Position numbers and translations under genes: made by a program. From Bacteroidaceae bacterium (lineage in GTDB: Bacteria > Bacteroidota > Bacteroidia > Bacteroidales > Bacteroidaceae), in the NCBI GenBank assembly GCA_017548165.1, contig JAFYMW010000008.1, positions 1-40,231 of the forward strand: a DNA stretch of 40,231 bases. The letters run 5' to 3'. This document shows, in pieces, positions 8,618 to 15,419 of the stretch (within the stretch, counting starts at the first letter, position 1; every line of letters begins with the position of its first letter). The notes beneath the pieces were generated by a model. That model was not told the origin of the DNA. It did no database searches and saw only the letters and a program-made list of their open reading frames with translations.

Positions 8618-8680
8618 CTAGATATTCTAGATAGACTAGAGAATCTAGAGAATCTAGAGAGTCTAGATAGCCTAGTAAAT
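8618..8680 (+). repeat. Seven-unit 9-bp tandem repeat (CTAGAGAAT type)
   Basis: Seven consecutive 9-bp units all begin CTAG: CTAGATATT, CTAGATAGA, CTAGAGAAT twice, CTAGAGAGT, CTAGATAGC and CTAGTAAAT. The array ends 33 nt before the GH97 start codon. Confidence 0.9.
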
Positions 8681-8713
8681 CCAGAACTCCCTAAAACCAA
8701 ACCACAAAATACT

Positions 8714-10663
8714 ATGAAAAAGACCTTTATCCTACTCCTCATTACCCTGCTATGCACATCGGCCATGGCTCAGCAGATTCACAAACTATCATCTCCCGAT
8801 GGCAACATCAAGATTGACATCGAGACCAGCAAAGGCATCACCTACGATGTATTCTGTCAGGGCGAACTTGTCCTCGACGATTGCCGTCTGTCCATGAACA
8901 TAGAGGGCAATGTACTGGGTTCTCAACCCAAGGTGCAGAGCACCAGTCGCAAGAGCGTGAACGAAGTGAAGCGTCCCTTCCTTCGCCTTAAGTATGCCGA
9001 GGTTCCCAACCATTACAACGAACTTACCCTCAAAATGAAGGGTGGTTACTCTGTTGTTTTCCGCGCCTACAACGATGGTGTTGCCTATCGTTTTGTCACA
9101 TCGTTTTCTGGCGAAGTGCAGGTCTACGATGAGGACATCACCGTGTTCCTGCCCAATGAGACCAACCTCGTGCTCCAGCAGAGCAACCACTACCAGACCT
9201 CCTACGAGGAGCGATATACCTTTCTCAAAGCCGCACAATGGCAGAGCCACCAAGCTATGGTGCACTACCCCATCCTGGCCATCACACCTGGTGGAACAAA
9301 GATTCTCATGAGCGAAGCCGACCTTCAAGACTATCCTGGCGCCTTCTTCCGTAGCAATGATGCAAATGGTTTCTCATCCATCTTCCCTCGCGTTCCTGCC
9401 GTGGAAAAGCCTCGTAACGACAAGAGCACCGAGATACTTCTTCGCAAACCATACATCGCACTGACCAAGGGCACTCGCAACTTCCCATGGCGCTATTTCG
9501 TCATCTCCAAGAACGAGGCCGACCTCGTCACCAACACCATGACATGCCGACTTTCTCAGGACAGCCGTCTGGACGACACCTCCTGGATTCAGCCAGGACA
9601 AGCCAGCTGGGAGTGGTGGAACGGTGCCGTGCCATATGGCGAGGACATCAACTTCCGCGCAGGTCTGAATGTAGAGACCTACAAATACTTTATGGACTTT
9701 GCCGCCAAATATGGCATCAAGTACATCGTCATGGACGAGGGTTGGGCAAAGGACAATATGGACCCCTACACACCCAATCCCGATTGCGACCTGATGGAAA
9801 TCCTCGCTCACGGCAAGAAGGTGGGCGTTGGCGTGGTGCTCTGGCTCACATGGCGTTGCGTGGAGCAGAATCCCGGTCTCTTTGCCAAGTTTGCCGAATG
9901 GGGCGTGAAGGGTGTGAAGATTGACTTCATGGACCGTAGCGACCAGTGGATGGTGAACTTCTACGAGCGTACCGTACAGGAGGCTGCCAAGCACCATATC
10001 TTTGTCAACTTCCACGGTGCCTTCAAGCCCTCTGGTCTCGAATACATGTACCCCAACCTCCTCTCTTACGAGGGTGTTACTGGTATGGAGCAGATGGGCA
10101 ACTGCCGTCCCGAAAACAGCATCTATCTGCCCTTCATCCGCAATGCTGTTGGTCCTATGGAATACACCCCTGGTGCCATGCTCAGTATGCAGCCCGACAA
10201 CTACTCTGCACGTCGCCCCAACTCTGCCTCCATCGGCACACGTGCCTATCAGTTGGCGCTGTTCGTGGTCTTCGAGTCGGGGTTGCATATGTTGGCAGAC
10301 AATCCCTCGCTATATTATCGCAACGATGATTGCACACGCTTCATCTCCTCAGTACCCGTATTGTGGGACGACACACGCGTGCTCTCTGCCCAACTGGGCG
10401 ACCACCTCATTGTAGCAAAGCGCAATGCTCAGAAGTGGTTCCTCGGTGGCATCACTGCCGAGCGCAAGCAACCTCTCGAACTCGAAGTCACCCTCGACTT
10501 CCTCCCCGACGGTCAGACCTTCACCCTCACCTCTTTCGAGGATGGCATCAATGCCGACCGTCAAGCCATGCACTACACCAAGTCCACACGTCAGGTACGC
10601 AAGGGCGACAAGGTGAAAATCAAGATGGTACGCAATGGTGGCTATGCCGCTAGCATACAGTAA
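8714..10663 (+). CDS. Secreted GH97 glycoside hydrolase (alpha-galactosidase/glucosidase family)
   Basis: A 649-residue exported protein (signal peptide MKKTFILLLITLLCTSAMAQ). It has the GH97 order: N-terminal beta-sandwich (about 25-275), a catalytic barrel (about 290-560) with WEWWNGAVPYGEDINFRAGL, YIVMDEGWAK, LWLTWRCVEQNPG, GVKIDFMDR and YEGVTGMEQMGNC, and a C-terminal beta domain. Asp404 in KIDFMDR stands where retaining GH97 alpha-galactosidases have their nucleophile, and Glu453 in YEGV is a likely acid/base; inverting SusB-like enzymes lack that Asp. An alpha-galactosidase-type retaining enzyme is therefore favoured, but the substrate is not proven. It is the last of three secreted hydrolase genes; no SusC/SusD pair is adjacent. 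A terminator follows. Confidence 0.92.
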   Translation: MKKTFILLLITLLCTSAMAQQIHKLSSPDGNIKIDIETSKGITYDVFCQGELVLDDCRLSMNIEGNVLGSQPKVQSTSRKSVNEVKRPFLRLKYAEVPNHYNELTLKMKGGYSVVFRAYNDGVAYRFVTSFSGEVQVYDEDITVFLPNETNLVLQQSNHYQTSYEERYTFLKAAQWQSHQAMVHYPILAITPGGTKILMSEADLQDYPGAFFRSNDANGFSSIFPRVPAVEKPRNDKSTEILLRKPYIALTKGTRNFPWRYFVISKNEADLVTNTMTCRLSQDSRLDDTSWIQPGQASWEWWNGAVPYGEDINFRAGLNVETYKYFMDFAAKYGIKYIVMDEGWAKDNMDPYTPNPDCDLMEILAHGKKVGVGVVLWLTWRCVEQNPGLFAKFAEWGVKGVKIDFMDRSDQWMVNFYERTVQEAAKHHIFVNFHGAFKPSGLEYMYPNLLSYEGVTGMEQMGNCRPENSIYLPFIRNAVGPMEYTPGAMLSMQPDNYSARRPNSASIGTRAYQLALFVVFESGLHMLADNPSLYYRNDDCTRFISSVPVLWDDTRVLSAQLGDHLIVAKRNAQKWFLGGITAERKQPLELEVTLDFLPDGQTFTLTSFEDGINADRQAMHYTKSTRQVRKGDKVKIKMVRNGGYAASIQ

Positions 10664-10720
10664 TAAAAGAGCATTCCAAATATGATGATCATCGGTTTGT
10701 GCCGAGTCAATGATAACAGA

Positions 10721-10761
10721 ACCCGTTAGCATCCCGTAGAACTGCTGGCGGGTCGCTTTTT
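10721..10761 (+). terminator. Terminator after GH97
   Basis: ACCCGTTAGCA (10721-10731) pairs with TGCTGGCGGGT (10743-10753), including two G-T wobbles, followed by CGCTTTTT. Confidence 0.85.
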
Positions 10762-10815
10762 ATTGTTATAATCCCTTGCTTGTACCCTATTTGCATACTA
10801 AAACATATACTAAAG

Positions 10816-10857
10816 CGTAATAATTCGCTTATAGAATGCCTGTTATTACGACTTTTT
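10816..10857 (+). terminator. Possible second hairpin terminator
   Basis: CGTAATAA (10816-10823) pairs perfectly with TTATTACG (10843-10850) and is followed by ACTTTTTTG. The 19-nt loop is long and no gene directly precedes it, so it may instead belong to the structured element just downstream. Confidence 0.4.
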
Positions 10858-10910
10858 TGTAATTTTACAGTTGGATTAAGGCAACTCTATCCAGGACATA
10901 TGAGAAAAAG

Positions 10911-11080
10911 AAGAAGCGTTATGCTTATCTTGTACTTGAAAACGTAGGAATTTTTCAATTAGATGCAAGGATTGCATAGTGGTTCTCACGCGTTAGCGTG
11001 GGCTGCTATTGTTACATCTGCATCTATGGTTTCCTACGACCTTCAAGTAAGAGTGTGGCTTGCAGTTCCACGCTTCTTTG
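10911..11080 (+). ncRNA. Candidate structured RNA with nested helices upstream of the lipoprotein gene
   Basis: Four perfect helices nest around one terminal stem: AAGAAGCGT (10911-10919) with ACGCTTCTT (11070-11078); TACTTGAA (10933-10940) with TTCAAGTA (11042-11049); CGTAGGAA (10943-10950) with TTCCTACG (11031-11038); AGATGCA (10961-10967) with TGCATCT (11019-11025). The tip is CACGC-GTTA-GCGTG (10987-11000). The outermost 3' arm can alternatively pair locally: GTGTGG (11053-11058) with CCACGC (11068-11073). It lies 40 nt upstream of the ATG at 11120 and could be a cis-regulator of that gene, an independent RNA, or the folded end of a mobile element. No known RNA family was recognised. No reverse transcriptase or transposase is adjacent. 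Confidence 0.5.
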
Positions 11081-11119
11081 TAAATGAAAATCTGAAATAA
11101 TATATAAATAACAAACAAA

Positions 11120-12907
11120 ATGAAGAATTTAAATTTATTAACAGTGTCCTTGTTATCAATAATGATGTTTGCCAGTTGTGATAATTTAGACGATTTATTT
11201 GGTGATGATAATCATCTTAATGAAAAAATTGAGAATATTGCTTTTGTGTCTAATATAGATGGATACTATAATAGTGCTCTTATAGAAGATGAAGGTGCAT
11301 ATATATGCATAAACAACAATGAAGAGTATATAACAGAATTGCTCGGAGTTTTTGAAGATAAATATTTTTTATCAGTTATATTTAATGAAAAAGGACTACC
11401 TATTTTGTTTGAGTCAGAAGATGTTAACATTCGTCTTCTATATAGCATGGATAGTCTGAATAACGATTGCTATCGAATTGATTATTTTGCCATAATAGAT
11501 GAACAAATATATACTGATTATACGTATACATATTCATCAGAACAATCTAAAACTAGAAGTTTAGGCGATTTGTATGAGTGGACTAAAAAAGAAATCACAA
11601 ATAGTGTCAATAATAAAGTTCGAGAAAAGGTTTGTCAATTCACAAGTTTCCTTTTAACTGATAATGCATATTCTAAACACTGGAATAAATTCTTGGATAT
11701 GGTTGATTTTTTACGAGAAACGGATGGGTTAAATGCCATTGAATTAGTTGATTATTTAGATGATAAATATAATAAATTCAAGCAAATATCTGAAGCTATA
11801 AAAAACAAAGAATCGAATATAAACAAACAAGCACCAACATACTATATTGGTATAACAACGGGAGATAATTATGTACGTGGAAACACTGCATATTGTAATA
11901 TTGATGGTTATTTAAGAGTAGATGCCAATGAGGGAAATTTCGATTTTGATTATGGTATTTGCTATTCTGAATCAAAAACACCTACTATTAATGACGCTAT
12001 ACAAAAACACACTCTTACCAATGGATTGATAACTTCTATTACTATAGACCTACCAGTTGAAATCACACTCGCTGGCTTAAAAGAAAAAACTACCTATTAT
12101 TATCGGGCATATTTTAAAGATAATTTGTCTGGCAATATAATGTATTCTGAGAATATAAGAAATTTTGAAACCCAAATGTCAATAGAACGAGAACGCTTGA
12201 TTGAGTTGTATAAATCAACTAATGGAGACTCTTGGATAAACCAAAAAAATTGGTGCTCAGAAAAACCTCTAAATGAATGGTACGGTATAAAAACAAATGA
12301 ATTGGGTTGTGTTACCTCTATAAATTTATCAAATAACAATCTAACAGGTTATGCTCAGGTTGATTTTGATGATTTTTCAAATCTAACAAGTTTTAATATA
12401 GATAGCAACAAAATCAGAGAAGTATTTGTTCGAGGAAATGACAATTTTACTGAAATAAATTTAACTAATTGTGCAACAGAGCATATTGGATTTGAGAATT
12501 TTAATAAAGTCTCCATATCTTGTGAATCATTGAATTCAATATCAGGAGAATGCGATGTCTTAAATGTTTCAAACTGTGATTTTGGAGAGAATCGTACACC
12601 TTTCTCGGGAATAAATGTAAAAGATGCGACCATTTATAATTGCAAAATGCATAGTTGTGGACTATCATCTGAGATATTGACATTTGAGTCTTCATCAACC
12701 TATGATACATGGTACTGCTATACGAGTAAAAGATTGAATATTATAAATAGTTATTGCTCTACAATATGTAGCGGAGACTTTAATGATGGAACAGTTATAT
12801 ACCTGCAAAATGCGACATTGTGGCGTTCTAATTGGGATGAAGAATCAAGAGTTACACTTTCTTGTACAACAACAGGAGCTGGTTGGTACGGACTTTTTGG
12901 TTATTAA
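11120..12907 (+). CDS. AT-rich lipoprotein with FN3-like and leucine-rich repeat segments
   Basis: A 595-residue predicted lipoprotein: the signal peptide ends in the lipobox FASC, so acylation is expected at Cys20. Residues about 30-230 are unrecognised. About 245-350 resembles a fibronectin type III-like domain (GICYSESKTPTINDA, LKEKTTYYYRAYF). From about 355 comes the signature preceding Bacteroidota leucine-rich repeats (RLIELYKSTNGDSW, then LNEWYGI and VTSINLSNNNLTG), followed by degenerate repeats. Base composition is much more AT-rich than the neighbours, with many AAT, ATA and AAA codons, which suggests recent acquisition. It is probably surface-exposed and may bind host or microbial ligands; no catalytic motif is visible. 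A structured RNA candidate precedes it. Confidence 0.75.
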   Translation: MKNLNLLTVSLLSIMMFASCDNLDDLFGDDNHLNEKIENIAFVSNIDGYYNSALIEDEGAYICINNNEEYITELLGVFEDKYFLSVIFNEKGLPILFESEDVNIRLLYSMDSLNNDCYRIDYFAIIDEQIYTDYTYTYSSEQSKTRSLGDLYEWTKKEITNSVNNKVREKVCQFTSFLLTDNAYSKHWNKFLDMVDFLRETDGLNAIELVDYLDDKYNKFKQISEAIKNKESNINKQAPTYYIGITTGDNYVRGNTAYCNIDGYLRVDANEGNFDFDYGICYSESKTPTINDAIQKHTLTNGLITSITIDLPVEITLAGLKEKTTYYYRAYFKDNLSGNIMYSENIRNFETQMSIERERLIELYKSTNGDSWINQKNWCSEKPLNEWYGIKTNELGCVTSINLSNNNLTGYAQVDFDDFSNLTSFNIDSNKIREVFVRGNDNFTEINLTNCATEHIGFENFNKVSISCESLNSISGECDVLNVSNCDFGENRTPFSGINVKDATIYNCKMHSCGLSSEILTFESSSTYDTWYCYTSKRLNIINSYCSTICSGDFNDGTVIYLQNATLWRSNWDEESRVTLSCTTTGAGWYGLFGY

Positions 12908-13001
12908 TCAAACCATTGGTACAATACAATCAAAATTATCACATTGTAACATTGACCTACCGAAATGGCAAATATTACTGTCAAGTCATTTATCTCATTT
13001 T

Positions 13002-13202
13002 CGGATGCAAAGGTAGCCAAACCTCATTGGAAATAAAAAAAAGTCAAGCCGTTTGGAGCAGTTTACAGAAACTCGGCTGCACTCGGCATAGCTCAAGTTA
13101 ACTTGGCTCTGCTCTCATTTGCACGAGCTTTCTTCCTCCGTTGGAGAGTAAACTGCTCCAAAATCTTTTCCTATTCATCGGCTTGGCTTGAAACTGCATC
13201 CG
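13002..13202. repeat. About 200-bp imperfect palindromic element
   Basis: Three nested inverted repeats share one centre: CGGATGCA (13002-13009) with TGCATCCG (13195-13202), CAAGCCG (13045-13051) with CGGCTTG (13179-13185), and a perfect 15-bp pair TTTGGAGCAGTTTAC (13052-13066) with GTAAACTGCTCCAAA (13148-13162). The core contains CTCGGCTGCACTCGGCA and CTGCTCTCATTTGCACGAGC, a sequence type also seen in variant form at 20888-20940. The left edge doubles as a minus-strand TACCTTTG box (13008-13015). Confidence 0.7.
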
Positions 13203-13238
13203 GCAACGGAGATAAACGACTGACGAAATAATAGAACA

Positions 13239-13292
13239 AAAACAGCACTGATAATACCCCTTTGTATAAGGCTCTATTATTAGTGCTGTTTT
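13239..13292 (+). terminator. Strong hairpin, probable terminator
   Basis: AAAACAGCACTGATAATA (13239-13256) pairs with TATTATTAGTGCTGTTTT (13275-13292) over 18 bp with one wobble. The A-rich and T-rich ends could stop transcription in either direction. Confidence 0.75.
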
Positions 13293-13408
13293 CTTATTTT
13301 CAGATGGCAATTATTTTCAACAGAGAGAAATTGGGCAAACGGCAGATTTCACTCCCTCAAAATAATAGATTTGGATTGTTGCTCCCTCGTCTTTATTGGA
13401 ATTTGTCG

Positions 13409-13416
13409 TACCTTTG
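13409..13416 (+). promoter_or_regulatory. Orphan plus-strand -7 box
   Basis: TACCTTTG matches TAnnTTTG. No good -33 element is seen at the right distance and no intact gene follows; it may be the old promoter of whatever preceded the truncated BspA gene. Confidence 0.35.
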
Positions 13417-13616
13417 CAGTAGCTTGTGCGAAAGAGTCAAGCAATGTGGAAAGATGGAAACATCAAACCATAAAAAAGCAGCGAAAATAGGAAAAACACC
13501 CTCTACCACCGTTCTTTGAGTGTTAAGAAATAATAAAAAGGTTAAATCTTCACCTTTTAGAATGCACCCTTAAAGGTTATGCCCATATTTCTGACTTATT
13601 ACTTGCAAAATAATGA

Positions 13617-14804
13617 GTAATAACTGGTTGCAAATACTATAACTGCTCTGGTTTGACTTCGGTGACTATTCCTAATAGTGTGACGAGCATAGGGAAGAGT
13701 GCTTTCGGTCATTGCTCAGGTTTGACAGAGATGAAAGTTGATGCGAATAACTCAAAATATGATAGTAGAGAAGGATGTAATGCAATCATTGAAACATCTT
13801 CTAATACCCTACTTCATGGTTGTCAGACAACTGTAATTCCTAATAGTGTGACGAGCATAGGGCCGTTTGCTTTCGCTTATTGCTCTGTTTTGACCTCGGT
13901 GACTATACCTAATAGTGTGGAGAGCATAGAGTATGCTGCTTTTGCTTATTGCTATGGTTTGACTTCGGTGACTATTCCTAATAGTGTGACGAGCTTAGGG
14001 AAGTGGGCTTTCTATAATTGCATTAATTTGCAGGATGTCTATTGCTATGCCGAGAATGTGCCTTCTACGAAGAGCGATGCTTTTATCTCATCTGATTATG
14101 AGAATGCCACCCTTCATGTTCCTGCAGGTTCTATTGAGAGCTATAAAAATACAGAACCTTGGAGCGGTTTTGGAAATATTGTTGCTCTTCCCAAGGAATA
14201 TCAACTAACCGTCTCTTCCGTGGGCTATGCCACTCTGTACCTCGACTACAATGCCGAGATTCCTGAGGGCGTAGAGGCCTATGTTGCCACAGAGGTGGTA
14301 GATAGCCGTCTTAAAATGGAGCGTGTAGAAGGTGTGCTTCCTACTAATACAGGTGTTATTATTGTGGCTGACCAGGGTACATATACCTTTACAGAAAGCG
14401 ATAAAACTCCTGCTACTATTGAGAAGAACCTCTTGCTGGGTTCAGCCACTAACACCTATGTTACCGCCGAGGCAAATACCACCTACTATGTCCTCTCTGC
14501 ACCCGATGGCGATGTGGCTATGTACCGCGCTCTTATCACCGATGGCAAGTTCCTCAACAATGCAAACAAGGCCTACCTGCCCATCAGCAATGGCGACCTT
14601 GGTATCTTCGATGACGAGGTAGATTCAAGCGTGGAGCAGTTGAGCCGCAGACTGGTATTTGACTTTGGCGATGAGACAGGCATCGACGAGGTGAAAACGG
14701 AAAACGCAAATGTGAAAACTGCCGTTTACGACCTCTCTGGTCGCCGTGTGCAGAAGGCACAGAAGGGTATCTATATCCAGAATGGAAAGTTGATGGTTAA
14801 GTAA
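13617..14804 (+). pseudogene. 5'-truncated BspA-type leucine-rich repeat protein
   Basis: The frame is open from just after a TGA at 13614 to 14804, but has no start codon or signal peptide at its head: it enters in the middle of a repeat at YYNCSGLTSVTIPNSVTSIG. About four LRR_5 (BspA-type) units follow, each 23 residues (69 bp) and similar in DNA (IPNSVTSIG..AFxxCxGLTSVT), then a short ayen-type segment (NLQDVYCYAENVPSTKSDAF), a beta-rich domain and a C-terminal tail with YDLSGRRVQKAQKGIYIQNG, a sorting-like domain common in Prevotella. Intact relatives carry an N-terminal signal and more repeats. The first in-frame TTG is at 13653 and the first ATG lies within the repeats. It is probably non-functional unless joined to another 5' end by recombination. 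Confidence 0.75.
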
Positions 14805-14846
14805 GGAGCGATTAGCGTTTTCGCTTTTGGCGACATTGATATAACA

Positions 14847-14890
14847 ATCCGCAGCATCTCAATGGCGAGGTGTTGCGGATGTTTGTTTTC
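14847..14890 (+). terminator. Terminator after the BspA fragment
   Basis: ATCCGCAGCATCTC (14847-14860) pairs with GAGGTGTTGCGGAT (14867-14880), including two G-T wobbles, then GTTTGTTTTC. Confidence 0.8.
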
Positions 14891-15419
14891 ACTTTTGACT
14901 TCAGCCCCTTCGGGCCGGGTCATCCCTTCTTAATCCAAAAACATGACAAAATGCTGCTTGAGAATTACATATTTACAACCAACATCTTATTCACACACCA
15001 ATATTCGTTTCTCAGGAAGCCCTAAAAGTAAAGAAACACTGATCAATATATTGACTTACCCATAGCATCGCGGTGACTTGCTCAAGTCAATATACTGTCT
15101 TTGCAAAGTCAGTACTACTGCTATTCATATACAACATAGCTGATAAATGGGGCATTTACGTATTTTAGCCATAAAATATACCCATTTCAGTAAGACAATA
15201 GCATAAAAACGAGATGTAAAAGCACATCAAACAATCGGAATCTGGATTAGAAACAGTAAGCACATGGCCTAGAATAAGCCTGAATGATTATCATTTATTT
15301 GACAAAATATCTTAACAAAATCGAACGTACTTTCAGTTCGCTTGTAAATCAATCCGCAGACCGTCCCATTCTCGGTTAGGTCAGCAGATTTTGTTTTGTC
15401 TATAAAAAAGAGGATGCTT
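14891..15419. other. Intergenic gap before uvrA with two inverted repeats
   Basis: No gene is seen. TATATTGACTT (15047-15057) and AAGTCAATATA (15084-15094) form an 11-bp inverted repeat. A near -7 box, TGTCTTTG, follows (15096-15103). AATCCGCAGACC (15351-15362) pairs with GGTCAGCAGATT (15379-15390) and is followed by TTGTTTTG, which resembles a plus-strand terminator. A small RNA between these signals is possible but unsupported. Confidence 0.4.

Larger units (their letters stand above)
12908..13616. other. Intergenic accessory stretch without a convincing gene
   Basis: This gap holds a large palindromic element (13002-13202), a strong hairpin (13239-13292) and two -7-like boxes: TACCTTTG on the minus strand (13008-13015) and on the plus strand (13409-13416). 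Immediately before the truncated BspA gene lies a short inverted repeat, TTATTACT/AGTAATAA (13596-13603 with 13616-13623). A plus-strand open frame at 13262-13519 crosses the hairpin and has no recognisable product. The stretch looks like debris from rearrangement. Confidence 0.5.

Noticed and set aside
5158..10663. Complete polysaccharide utilisation locus
   Set aside because: No SusC/SusD pair or hybrid sensor is present in the window.
10911..11080. Retron msr-msd RNA
   Set aside because: The paired ends and long hairpin are reminiscent of one, but no reverse transcriptase is encoded next to it.
13262..13519. 85-residue plus-strand frame
   Set aside because: It starts inside a terminator-like hairpin, crosses a promoter box and resembles no family I know.
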